From positions 1 to 14,860 of the forward strand of contig QAKV01000034.1 in assembly GCA_003343625.1 (NCBI GenBank): a DNA stretch of 14,860 nt. The letters are read 5' to 3'. Under the pieces are notes generated by a model. It was not told the DNA's origin and did no database searches. It was given only the letters and a program-made list of their open reading frames with translations. Of the stretch, positions 7,971 to 14,138 are shown piece by piece (the first letter of the stretch is position 1; the number at the start of each line of letters is the position of its first letter). Both the position numbers and the translations under genes were made by a program. The DNA is from Clostridiales bacterium (GTDB lineage Bacteria; Bacillota; Clostridia; Lachnospirales; Lachnospiraceae).

Positions 7971-8978
7971 TCATTCACCTTTCTTGTAAAATCCTATCAA
8001 CTTCAAGACACCATTAACTATCTTTGAAGGATCAGTAGCATCAGAACCTGATTTTTCATCTTCAGATTCATCGCCCTTACGTTGTACCTCTGTTGCGATA
8101 CGGTAAAGGTTTTCCAAAAGTCCTTCTTCGTATATGTAATTATTCCCTTCAAACTGAAATATTACTTGCTTCTTCATATCATCGTATGCGAAAAAGGCTT
8201 TGCACACCCCATCAATGGTGTCCTGCACTAAAGCCAATAATCCATCTTTCTGAAGAACAGACATCTCTATTCCTAATACATCAGACATAAATGTAATATC
8301 AGGAACAACTCGGTCAATAAGGTTGTTATTGATTTCTTCGCTATATAGGGGAGGACGTACTGCTTGTTCTTTTATCAAACGATCCACCAGGTACGGCATG
8401 ATACGTTGAAAAAAAGAGTTCATGCTTGCTGACGGGTGTAATTCTTCCTGCTTTTTGGAAGGAGAAAGAATCCGCTTCATGATCTTTTCAAAATGATCTG
8501 CCGTTTTTAGTCTCAGATATTTTTCTGGTATAAAATCATTTCCAACAACATAGGCGATTTTAGTGTATTTACAGGGCGGTGCCACGTGGTACATTGTAAG
8601 TCGAAATCTTGGATCAACATTCACAAGCGCAGAGATTGCCCCTTCACCACGCATTTTTGCGTACTTAGAGTTGGTGCCGTTATCTGTCGATGAAAAAACA
8701 TCAAACGAGCCGGGATGCCTATGCCATAACCCTATAAGATCAAGTTTAGCTTCGTATATATTCGCAACTTTGTTTATAAGATGTTGTGTATACGTCTGAT
8801 CATACTCAAAATAGGCGACTTCAAAGACCGATTTGGGACCAGGATCAATGGCTTCAATGACATACCATATACCATTCTCAACTGTCCCTAAAAATAATCC
8901 CCCTGTCTCTGTTTCAATCTTTTCTGTGGTTTCTGCCATGATCGCCGAGAATGCTCTATCAGAAAAAACCACCTTCAT
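7971..8978 (-). CDS. JAMM/MPN (Mov34) metalloprotease, deubiquitinase-like
   Basis: The product is 335 aa. The N-terminal half (1-180) is an MPN domain with a complete JAMM zinc site: E24 (ETGGLFLG), H86 and H88 in LWHRHPGS, S96 and D99 in SSTD. This family removes or trims ubiquitin-like modifiers by cutting isopeptide bonds or C-terminal tails. Residues 190-335 form an extra domain I do not recognise, with a charged low-complexity tail (about 295-315, GDESEDEKSGSD). The ATG at 8978 is chosen because GGAGG precedes it by 8 bases; upstream in-frame codons run through a hairpin and lack a ribosome site. The stop lies 4 bases before the ThiF start, indicating coupling. It probably matures or removes whatever the E1/E2 pair conjugates. 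Confidence 0.9.
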   Translation of the reverse strand: MKVVFSDRAFSAIMAETTEKIETETGGLFLGTVENGIWYVIEAIDPGPKSVFEVAYFEYDQTYTQHLINKVANIYEAKLDLIGLWHRHPGSFDVFSSTDNGTNSKYAKMRGEGAISALVNVDPRFRLTMYHVAPPCKYTKIAYVVGNDFIPEKYLRLKTADHFEKIMKRILSPSKKQEELHPSASMNSFFQRIMPYLVDRLIKEQAVRPPLYSEEINNNLIDRVVPDITFMSDVLGIEMSVLQKDGLLALVQDTIDGVCKAFFAYDDMKKQVIFQFEGNNYIYEEGLLENLYRIATEVQRKGDESEDEKSGSDATDPSKIVNGVLKLIGFYKKGE

Positions 8979-9000
8979 GTTTATACCTCCAATAGCAAAG

Positions 9001-9035
9001 GGGCACTCAGCTTCTTTGTATGAAGCTGAGTGCCC
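9001..9035 (-). promoter_or_regulatory. 14-bp intra-operon hairpin before the JAMM gene
   Basis: Positions 9001-9014 (GGGCACTCAGCTTC) and 9022-9035 are perfect reverse complements around a 7-nt loop, filling most of the 64-base gap between the E2-like stop and the JAMM start. No U run follows on the minus strand (CUUUGC), so complete termination is unlikely. It may be an RNA processing or stability element that sets the ratio of conjugating to deconjugating enzymes. Confidence 0.75.
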
Positions 9036-9042
9036 GCAAAAT

Positions 9043-9591
9043 TTAGTAATTACCCTCCATAGCAACATCGTCGCTAATTTCTCCGTTCAGCCACATTTCG
9101 CAGAGGACAATCCATTTGCAAGCCCAGCTCAAAGCGGATGCAGCAGATGTCGAGTATGTTTGCCCCGATTTGAAATACTTCGGATCAGCGGTACAAATAA
9201 AATATTCCTCGTTACGGCCAAAATTATCGCGGTAAATGTGAGGAAGGCCAAGTCCGAAACCATGTCTTGCTGCATTGTCATATGTGCCATAAGTATCTAT
9301 GATAAGCGGCATCATTCGTTCGGCAATATCTTTGAGCCTTGGCTTAACTGGCAAAATTTGAACAGAGCCACCGTATTCGCCTTGGGATGCATGAGGATGG
9401 TCATTTTTGTAGATGAGCATCAGGTCCCACACCATACCACCTTCCCCAGTAGGCTGTACCTTACCTCGCCAGTACAAACGACCAGAGCCATCCGGCAGTT
9501 GGTTAATTTGGAATGAGGGGAAAAACTTACGCATTGCAGCGACCTCAGCCTGATATAGCTGTGGATCGCTTTGATACCAGTAGAACGCCAT
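9043..9591 (-). CDS. E2-like (ubiquitin-conjugating-fold) protein
   Basis: The product is 182 aa, within the E2 size range. It has an N-terminal helix (about 8-24), beta-strand segments including GRLYWRGKVQ and VWDLMLIY, then a conserved LPHIY segment (H118), and C133 in EYFICTADPKYF. The C-terminal helical part carries TSAASALSWACKW and EMWLNG (W160, W167). Bacterial E2-like proteins characteristically show a PH motif, then a Cys after a hydrophobic strand, then a tryptophan-rich C-terminal helix ending in W-x-x-G. C133 is the proposed thioester site. The location two genes before the E1-like gene, with the JAMM gene between, supports the call. It begins 3 bases after the preceding stop, with the ribosome site inside that gene's last codons. 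Similarity is motif-level; no search was run. Confidence 0.72.
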   Translation of the reverse strand: MAFYWYQSDPQLYQAEVAAMRKFFPSFQINQLPDGSGRLYWRGKVQPTGEGGMVWDLMLIYKNDHPHASQGEYGGSVQILPVKPRLKDIAERMMPLIIDTYGTYDNAARHGFGLGLPHIYRDNFGRNEEYFICTADPKYFKSGQTYSTSAASALSWACKWIVLCEMWLNGEISDDVAMEGNY

Positions 9592-9594
9592 ACT

Positions 9595-9780
9595 TTAGTC
9601 CTCCTTAGCAAGCTTGCCCTGAGGGACTTCAATACCAGAGAGACCATTGTCCTGCATTTCATCTTTCTGGCCGACTTCGCCAGTAGGAGTTACCACCACA
9701 GGTTCGCCTTGCCTAAGAGCCTCGGCCAATGCGCGGCGACGAGCAGCGATAGCATCATTGTTCACATTATTGTTTTCCAT
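9595..9780 (-). CDS. 61-aa protein of unknown function
   Basis: A good ribosome site (AAGGAGG) precedes the ATG at 9780, and its final codons AAG GAG GAC supply the ribosome site of the E2-like gene, so it is very probably expressed. The N-terminus is polar (ENNNVNND), followed by a basic/Ala helix (about 9-24, AARRRALAEALRQG), a short hydrophobic strand VVVTPTG (28-34), and a Gly-containing tail with GIEVPQG (49-55) before KLAKED. It lacks the length and alternating strands of a beta-grasp ubiquitin-like fold and has no terminal di-glycine. Position directly before the E2-like gene makes it a candidate substrate, modifier precursor or adaptor for the conjugation enzymes. That is inference from position. 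Confidence 0.75.
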   Translation of the reverse strand: MENNNVNNDAIAARRRALAEALRQGEPVVVTPTGEVGQKDEMQDNGLSGIEVPQGKLAKED

Positions 9781-9811
9781 CGTGTAGCCTCCTTATTTGG
9801 CAATCGAATGA

Positions 9812-10660
9812 TTATGCAGCAGCTCGGAAATCACGGATAATTTCGCCATGTTCATTGATCATAGTAGTTGCCTGACGAAGAGCCGCATCCGCAGCTTCTT
9901 CACCCTGATCTCGAACTGCCTGAGCATAAGAGTTATTGTACAGTTCACTGCCTTCGTTCATAAGGGTTTCAAGGTCAACGCCCTTATTCTGATTTCGTAC
10001 AAGGGTATATTCCATATAGGCCCGCATCTGATCAAGTGCTGCCGAATCAGATTCGATAAATCCTTGTGTCTTTCTGATGTAGTTAATGTAGTAAAATGTA
10101 TTGCTGACTGTCACCCAAATGCACTTGAACACGATAACAATGATTTGGACTATAATCGAGAGAATGGTCAGAATACCGAACTGGCCTTGAAACGCAATCT
10201 TGATGGCTTCCCATGTCAATGAGCCAAATGCTTTCAAGGCGCTCAGGAACACGCCGCCGATGCAGGCACAGATTAAACCAGCAACAAAGCCACCGCCGAT
10301 GTCGCCACTTGAAATCCCGGCTCCGAGACCATATATGAAGCCAATAACCATGCCGATAATCTGCAAAATAAACTGACCTTTAATTTTTTTCAGGTTTGCA
10401 TTTAGATCGGCGACATTTTCGGAAACAAGCTGCTGACAACAATCATAACACAAACACTTCCCAGCATAGTCACCGGAAGTTACACCATATGCCTCTGCAC
10501 AATCTTTACAAATGTACTTCCCGCAACGAGCACACTGTGCAACCGCAGGCTCAGTCGGATGATGGTAGCACACAGGACCATCATGCTGTGGCTGGGGCGG
10601 TGGCGTAAATGTAGGTGCGGTCGGTGGTGTGAAAGTTGGAATTTTACTATTTTCTCCCAT
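9812..10660 (-). CDS. Membrane protein with B-box/treble-clef-like zinc finger
   Basis: The product is 282 aa. A Pro/Thr-rich N-terminus with a repeated TFTPP motif (about 9-24) precedes a Cys/His cluster: C31, H34, C43, C46, C51, C54, C69, C71, C74 and C75. The C-x2-H ... C-x2-C-x4-C-x2-C pattern suits a B-box or related binuclear treble clef. Hydrophobic segments at about 97-113, 122-145 and 161-185 should place it in the membrane. The C-terminal 90 residues are helical and charged. GGAGG lies 8 bases before the ATG. It is one of only two clear membrane proteins in the operon, so it may anchor the FtsK-type ATPase. Zinc domains of this class act as E3 ligases or adaptors in eukaryotes, so an E3-like role beside the E1/E2 genes is possible but unproven. 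Confidence 0.78.
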   Translation of the reverse strand: MGENSKIPTFTPPTAPTFTPPPQPQHDGPVCYHHPTEPAVAQCARCGKYICKDCAEAYGVTSGDYAGKCLCYDCCQQLVSENVADLNANLKKIKGQFILQIIGMVIGFIYGLGAGISSGDIGGGFVAGLICACIGGVFLSALKAFGSLTWEAIKIAFQGQFGILTILSIIVQIIVIVFKCIWVTVSNTFYYINYIRKTQGFIESDSAALDQMRAYMEYTLVRNQNKGVDLETLMNEGSELYNNSYAQAVRDQGEEAADAALRQATTMINEHGEIIRDFRAAA

Positions 10661-10688
10661 TTTGAAACCTCCTCAAAGTGTCTATTTA

Positions 10689-10958
10689 TTAAAATTTGAC
10701 ACTGTTATACTGATCCAACGACTGTGCAAGCTTCTCCAACTTTGGTAAAGCTGCTCTAAGTGTATCAATTGGAGTAGCTGTAAGTCTCGCGATCTGTTGC
10801 ATCAACATATTAAACTGAGCTGCTTGGGCGTCGTCCCATCCAGCCGAGGCCGACATCCCGGTTCTAATTCCATTGCTAATTCTCTCAATATCCTTAATCG
10901 TATCGGATATATCCTTTTTCATTTCCCGAATAGCTTCTGGTGATGCTTTTACTGCCAT
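10689..10958 (-). CDS. WXG100-family secreted protein
   Basis: The product is 89 aa, typical for WXG100. Two amphipathic helices (about 7-36 and 44-85) flank a turn with AGWDD (W41), the position of the W-x-G motif, here with Asp in place of Gly. There is no signal peptide or Cys. The gene follows the 93-aa WXG-like gene by 13 bases with a GGAG ribosome site before the ATG. Proteins of this type form helical hairpin dimers that are exported by FtsK-type ATPases, often as obligate partners of larger substrates. It may pair with the 93-aa protein or with the effector N-terminus. Confidence 0.85.
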   Translation of the reverse strand: MAVKASPEAIREMKKDISDTIKDIERISNGIRTGMSASAGWDDAQAAQFNMLMQQIARLTATPIDTLRAALPKLEKLAQSLDQYNSVKF

Positions 10959-10971
10959 ATATCACATCTCC

Positions 10972-11253
10972 TTATAAGTTAGTAGATTCGTAGTCCTGAA
11001 TGGCGGCAAGCAAATCCTGCAATTTCCCCATGCATTCTTGCAGCTCACCTATCGGTTTTGTCAGAGCGCTACAGCATTCTTCGACAATCCCACCAAGTGC
11101 CGCGTATTTTTGATCCTTCCATCCACCTGAACCAGCTTGCTGATAACTTCTTTTCAGGCTATTCGAGGCTGCTTCAAGTTCATGCATAGATGTCCGGCAG
11201 CATCCAATACCGCCTTGAACAGCAGCACTCTCTACAGAAACTCCACTTGCCAT
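10972..11253 (-). CDS. WXG100-like protein with WKDQKY motif
   Basis: The product is 93 aa. A helical hairpin surrounds GGWKDQKYAALGGIVEEC (W45 at the turn). This segment is almost the same as that in the N-terminus of the effector at 1304-2305, and the 75-aa protein at 12037-12264 has a looser version, so the three appear to be locus paralogues. Cys residues occur near the N-terminus (CCR) and in the second helix (EECC, ECM), unusual for WXG100 proteins and possibly able to form disulfides outside the cell. GGAGG precedes the ATG at 11253. It is likely an exported partner or structural component of the T7SS. Confidence 0.8.
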   Translation of the reverse strand: MASGVSVESAAVQGGIGCCRTSMHELEAASNSLKRSYQQAGSGGWKDQKYAALGGIVEECCSALTKPIGELQECMGKLQDLLAAIQDYESTNL

Positions 11254-11279
11254 ATTAAATCCTCCTTAAGTAATTCAGT

Positions 11280-12026
11280 TTATATTGATACAGACATATA
11301 GCTGTCAATGCTGGCAATGCACTGATCAAGCGCGGACGAGTTGTTTTGTGTAATACTACTTGATGTGGCTTCAAATTTCTTTACAGCATTTAGGTACTCA
11401 TTCAAGTCAGCCTCAGTTCTTGTAAAGGCACTTTTAAGGCGAGCCAGTTTGTCTCTTAAATGGCTGTATCTCTTTTTTTCGGTTTCCATAGAAGCTATTA
11501 ACTCTGATAACTTAGCTTTTAAGGAAGTGATTTTTTGTCTTAACTCAATTTTCCTATTCTCAGCGTTTTGTAACTGATCGGTAAGTTGAGCGACGGCACG
11601 TTCATTCTGAGCCAGTTTCGATTCAAGCATATCTATTTGAGATTGTATCTCTTGACGTTGTTTGTCATCGTCACACTTTGCTAATTGAGCTCGTAGTGCA
11701 GATAACTGAGAGCGAATTGAAGTAATTTGTTCATTGAGAGAATAAATTCGAGTACGAATTTGGGGAATACTCTTTTCGACAGAATCAATCTCTGCACTTA
11801 GATGAGAAATTTGGTTTTCAGTCGCATCGACAGCTTTCTCTATGCTTTTAATTCTTGTTTCAGATTGAGCCACGTCATTTTCTGTAGAAATGATTTTTTC
11901 GTGCGATTCTGCAAGAATAAGATCTATCTTATTTGCCACTCGCGGTGCTAATCCACTAATATCATTTCTGAAATCTCCCAGCGCAGCCTTAATGCCCATA
12001 AGTGCTTCTTCTGATACACTTACCAT
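11280..12026 (-). CDS. Long coiled-coil protein
   Basis: The product is 248 aa. An N-terminal helical part (1-40) is followed by an almost unbroken coiled coil to about residue 215, rich in Glu, Lys, Gln and Ser with heptad-like Leu/Ile spacing. The C-terminal 30 residues (ending DSYMSVSI) are Ser-rich. There is no signal peptide, membrane helix or catalytic motif. Its start (SVSEEALMGIKAALGDFRNDI) resembles the first helix of WXG/LXG-type proteins. A GGGGGCG ribosome site lies before the ATG at 12026, and the gene follows the preceding stop by 10 bases. It could be an exported structural substrate, a chaperone, or a scaffold for the coiled-coil N-terminus of the ATPase. None of these is shown by the sequence. 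Confidence 0.78.
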   Translation of the reverse strand: MVSVSEEALMGIKAALGDFRNDISGLAPRVANKIDLILAESHEKIISTENDVAQSETRIKSIEKAVDATENQISHLSAEIDSVEKSIPQIRTRIYSLNEQITSIRSQLSALRAQLAKCDDDKQRQEIQSQIDMLESKLAQNERAVAQLTDQLQNAENRKIELRQKITSLKAKLSELIASMETEKKRYSHLRDKLARLKSAFTRTEADLNEYLNAVKKFEATSSSITQNNSSALDQCIASIDSYMSVSI

Positions 12027-12036
12027 AAAGCGCCCC

Positions 12037-12264
12037 CTAATACTTTTCAGAGGCTATCTTCTCTAATTGATCAACGGATTTGCAGCCTCTTTCTCCAATG
12101 ACTATAACATCCCTTGAAATACGCGCAATCTCTTGAATGGAGGCAAACAGATCGGAATATTTGCTATCAGTCCAAATTGATGAAGCTTTACTTATTTCAC
12201 TGCTAAGTTTCTTTACAGACTTCTCAAATTCTTGAATATCAGTGCGCATAAGTGACGAGTTCAT
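12037..12264 (-). CDS. Short WXG100-like protein
   Basis: The product is 75 aa with two helices around IWTDSKYSDLF (W31), matching the W-x-D-x-K-Y signature of the 93-aa protein and the effector N-terminus. The second helix is shorter than in standard WXG100 proteins. Its ATG overlaps the stop of the HTH gene by four bases (ATGA), with GGGAG seven bases upstream, so translation is coupled to the regulator. It is probably a secreted or partner protein of the T7SS. The family call depends on the shared motif with neighbours. Confidence 0.72.
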   Translation of the reverse strand: MNSSLMRTDIQEFEKSVKKLSSEISKASSIWTDSKYSDLFASIQEIARISRDVIVIGERGCKSVDQLEKIASEKY

Positions 12265-12608
12265 AATTCGCTCCCGATCTGACCAATTTTACCTGTCAGC
12301 CAGCATTCATCTAACCGATTTGGAAAAGCATCTAACTGACGAATCGTATTGTGAGAAGCCGGATTATAGTCAAAGAAGAGAATAAGCGCCATATAAGTGC
12401 TCCATGACATTTGCCGTTTCTGGGATTCGATTGCATTGTATGTTTGCCTTGATACGCCAATAGCATTTGATATTTCCTCTTGTGAGGCTTGTACCGAAGC
12501 TCGAAGCATGGGCAGCGCCACTGTGAGTTTACGAATGAGCGCCCCTTTTTCTTCCTTTGTAAAGTGCCAATAATCCATATATGACCTTCTCTTACTCTCC
12601 GAAATCAT
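12261..12608 (-). CDS. Small XRE-like HTH regulator heading the operon
   Basis: The product is 115 aa. A helix-turn-helix is visible at about residues 40-70 (ASQEEISNAIGVSRQTYNAI), followed by ESQKRQMSWSTYMALILFF, as in XRE-type repressors. The C-terminal 35 residues are not recognised. The ATG at 12608 has AAGGTG about 5 bases upstream; an internal ATG at 12578 with its own AGAAGG is an alternative that would keep the HTH. It is the first gene after the switch promoter, so it is made only when the operon is on and may feed back on the operon or on the recombinase promoter. The target operator is not identified. Confidence 0.78.
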   Translation of the reverse strand: MISESKRRSYMDYWHFTKEEKGALIRKLTVALPMLRASVQASQEEISNAIGVSRQTYNAIESQKRQMSWSTYMALILFFDYNPASHNTIRQLDAFPNRLDECWLTGKIGQIGSEL

Positions 12609-12631
12609 TGTTTCACCTTTTTCAACATGGT

Positions 12632-12657
12632 TTTCGTAGAGTATTCCCCTTGACGAT
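12632..12657. repeat. Left inverted repeat (recombination site) of the invertible segment
   Basis: This 26-bp sequence is the exact reverse complement of 14070-14095. Internally it has 8-bp arms TCGTAGAG (12634-12641) and CTTGACGA (12649-12656), which match as inverted copies at 6 of 8 positions, around a 7-bp spacer TATTCCC. This is the layout of a tyrosine-recombinase core site. It falls in the 5' untranslated leader of the operon, between the promoter and the first gene. Confidence 0.9.
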
Positions 12658-12685
12658 GACTCGTCCAGCGACTTTTATGCTTATA

Positions 12686-12714
12686 ATTTTACATGGTGTT
12701 GCTGGATTTGTCAA
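12686..12714 (-). promoter_or_regulatory. Near-consensus promoter of the secretion/conjugation operon
   Basis: On the minus strand a perfect -35 box TTGACA (12714-12709) is followed by a 17-base spacer and -10 box TAAAAT (12691-12686). Initiation near 12679 would give a leader of about 70 bases crossing the left inverted repeat before the HTH gene at 12608. The promoter lies inside the inverted-repeat-bounded segment, so inversion would detach it from the operon. Confidence 0.85.
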
Positions 12715-12863
12715 GATGTAAAAGAGGAATTCGCCCGAACTCGGCCGATAAATCGTTTAATTGGCACTTTTTGGGGGGATAGACAGGGTGACGATGGCTA
12801 TTTCGTTTCCTTTCTCCGTCAGATAATCCGTCAACCCAAAATTACTGAGTGAGGAAGGAAACA

Positions 12864-13997
12864 ATGTCAAGAACAGGAGAAAATATCTACAAACGTAAGG
12901 ATGGGCGCTGGGAGGCGCGATATATAAAATATTACGATGGCAATGGCAAAGCTAAATATGGCTATGTTTACGGTCACTCATATGCAGAAGCCAAGAGTAA
13001 ACTGATTCGCTGTCTAACTTCTATCAAAAGCGGCCCTGCGTCTAATAGTAAACCAAACTCCTTTAAGGGATTTGACTTTTGGCTGGATGAATGGTTAAAG
13101 GTAAAGAAGGTAAGAGTGAAGGAACCTACCTACATACGATATAGAAACTCTATCGAGAATCATATCAAGCCATATTTGGGGAAATATCCGATTGAGCGGA
13201 TTAGTACTGCTCTGATCGAAAAATTCGCACAATACCTTCTTGAAAAAGGAAGGCTGGATAAAACCGGAGGACTTTCTGAAAAAAGTGTTTTGGATATTTT
13301 AACAATAGTAAAGGAAGTAATTAAATATACAAATACCCTTGGAATTGCGACTTCTTGCCAAATAGAATTTATCCCACTGAAGAACAAACGAAAAGAGATG
13401 CGAGTGCTCTCCAAAGAAGAAAGCCAAAAACTCGTTAGTTATCTGACCGTCGATACCGATAATTATAAATTCGGCATCTTCTTAGCGTTCTATACCGGTA
13501 TTAGAGTTGGCGAGTTATGTGCGCTTCAATGGAAAGATTTGTCTTTCAATGATAAGACTCTTCATATTTCAAAAACCATGCAGAGACTTCAAAAGGTAGA
13601 GCATAATGAAGAAAAGAAAACCCATGTGATTGTTGTTGAGGCAAAAAGTCAATCGTCCCATAGACTTATACCACTGCCTGACTTTATCCTTGAAATGGCT
13701 TCAAAATACAAGCAGTCTCCGAATTGTTACATTATTTCAACATCCCGTGGAAAGTTCATTGAGCCTCGGGTAATGCAATACCAATTCAAGAAGTGTATGG
13801 AAGATTGCGGAATAAAGGATGTAAATTTCCATGCATTACGACATACGTTTGCTACACGATGTATTGAGGCGGGATTCGATATAAAAACACTTAGTGAGAT
13901 CTTGGGACATTCCAGTGTTAAAATTACTCTTGATAAATACGTGCATTCATCACTTGAACTTAAAAGGATTAACATGGAAAAACTACGGATGTTCTAA
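12864..13997 (+). CDS. Tyrosine recombinase (integrase family) of the promoter switch
   Basis: The product is 377 aa. Residues 1-50 resemble an AP2-like arm-binding domain (YKRKDGRWEARYIKYYDGNG), 67-170 a SAM-like core-binding domain, and 180-377 the catalytic domain. Catalytic residues are R214 (TGIRVGE), H323 and R326 (HALRHTF), H349 (LGHSS) and the nucleophile Y359 (LDKYVH). The ATG at 12864 is preferred, with GAGGAAGGA just upstream; a GTG at 12849 precedes that site. The gene is divergent from the operon and lies wholly between 26-bp inverted repeats that look like its own core sites. This suggests it inverts the segment that carries it and the operon promoter. No excisionase, relaxase or direct-repeat att pair is visible nearby, although an element integrase remains possible. 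Confidence 0.92.
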   Translation: MSRTGENIYKRKDGRWEARYIKYYDGNGKAKYGYVYGHSYAEAKSKLIRCLTSIKSGPASNSKPNSFKGFDFWLDEWLKVKKVRVKEPTYIRYRNSIENHIKPYLGKYPIERISTALIEKFAQYLLEKGRLDKTGGLSEKSVLDILTIVKEVIKYTNTLGIATSCQIEFIPLKNKRKEMRVLSKEESQKLVSYLTVDTDNYKFGIFLAFYTGIRVGELCALQWKDLSFNDKTLHISKTMQRLQKVEHNEEKKTHVIVVEAKSQSSHRLIPLPDFILEMASKYKQSPNCYIISTSRGKFIEPRVMQYQFKKCMEDCGIKDVNFHALRHTFATRCIEAGFDIKTLSEILGHSSVKITLDKYVHSSLELKRINMEKLRMF

Positions 13998-14028
13998 TAT
14001 TATTCGCCGTCATTTTTCTGGTCAGGAT

Positions 14029-14069
14029 AAAGGTACAATCCCAGCACATACACGGGTTTGTGCCTTTTT
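14029..14069 (+). terminator. Intrinsic terminator of the recombinase gene
   Basis: Positions 14029-14042 pair with 14054-14067 (one U-U mismatch, one wobble) around an 11-nt loop, and the right arm runs into a TTTTT tract. It lies 32 bases after the recombinase stop and ends at the edge of the right inverted repeat. In the flipped orientation it would keep recombinase transcripts out of the operon. Confidence 0.75.
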
Positions 14070-14095
14070 ATCGTCAAGGGGAATACTCTACGAAA
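14070..14095. repeat. Right inverted repeat (recombination site) of the invertible segment
   Basis: Exact reverse complement of 12632-12657 over 26 bp. The arms are TCGTCAAG (14071-14078) and CTCTACGA (14086-14093) around the spacer GGGAATA, the complement of the left spacer. Because the two sites are inverted with identical spacers, recombination between them would invert the 1.4 kb between them rather than delete it. Confidence 0.9.
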
Positions 14096-14105
14096 TAGAT
14101 TCTGG

Positions 14106-14138
14106 TCGGTAGGTGAAGTTCACCTACCGATTTTTTTT
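14106..14138 (+). terminator. Strong intrinsic terminator just outside the right repeat
   Basis: A perfect 10-bp stem (TCGGTAGGTG 14106-14115 with CACCTACCGA 14121-14130), a 5-nt loop and then eight T. Only 10 bases separate it from the right inverted repeat, and the recombinase already has its own terminator, so it has no obvious client gene as sequenced. It would stop transcription from the switch promoter after inversion. Confidence 0.92.

Noticed and set aside
8833..9516. A 227-codon plus-strand open frame opposite the JAMM and E2-like genes.
   Set aside because: It lies antisense to two genes with clear motifs and ribosome sites, and its own translation shows no recognisable domain.
6815..9780. 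A standard BilABCD-type antiphage ubiquitin-like operon.
   Set aside because: No ubiquitin-like gene is present, and the E1, E2 and JAMM genes are embedded among WXG100 and FtsK-type genes, so the defence label is not supported.
12794..12826. A 10-residue leader-peptide frame (MAISFPFSVR) before the recombinase gene.
   Set aside because: The ribosome site is weak (GGGTG), there is no attenuator hairpin, and short frames like this arise by chance.
12799..12827. Possible recombinase promoter with -10 GATAAT at 12822-12827.
   Set aside because: No acceptable -35 box lies at the right distance, so the recombinase promoter is left unassigned.
12632..14095. The repeats around the recombinase as attL/attR of an integrated element.
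   Set aside because: Element ends are direct repeats bracketing cargo. These are inverted and bracket only the recombinase and a promoter, so inversion is the expected outcome, not excision.
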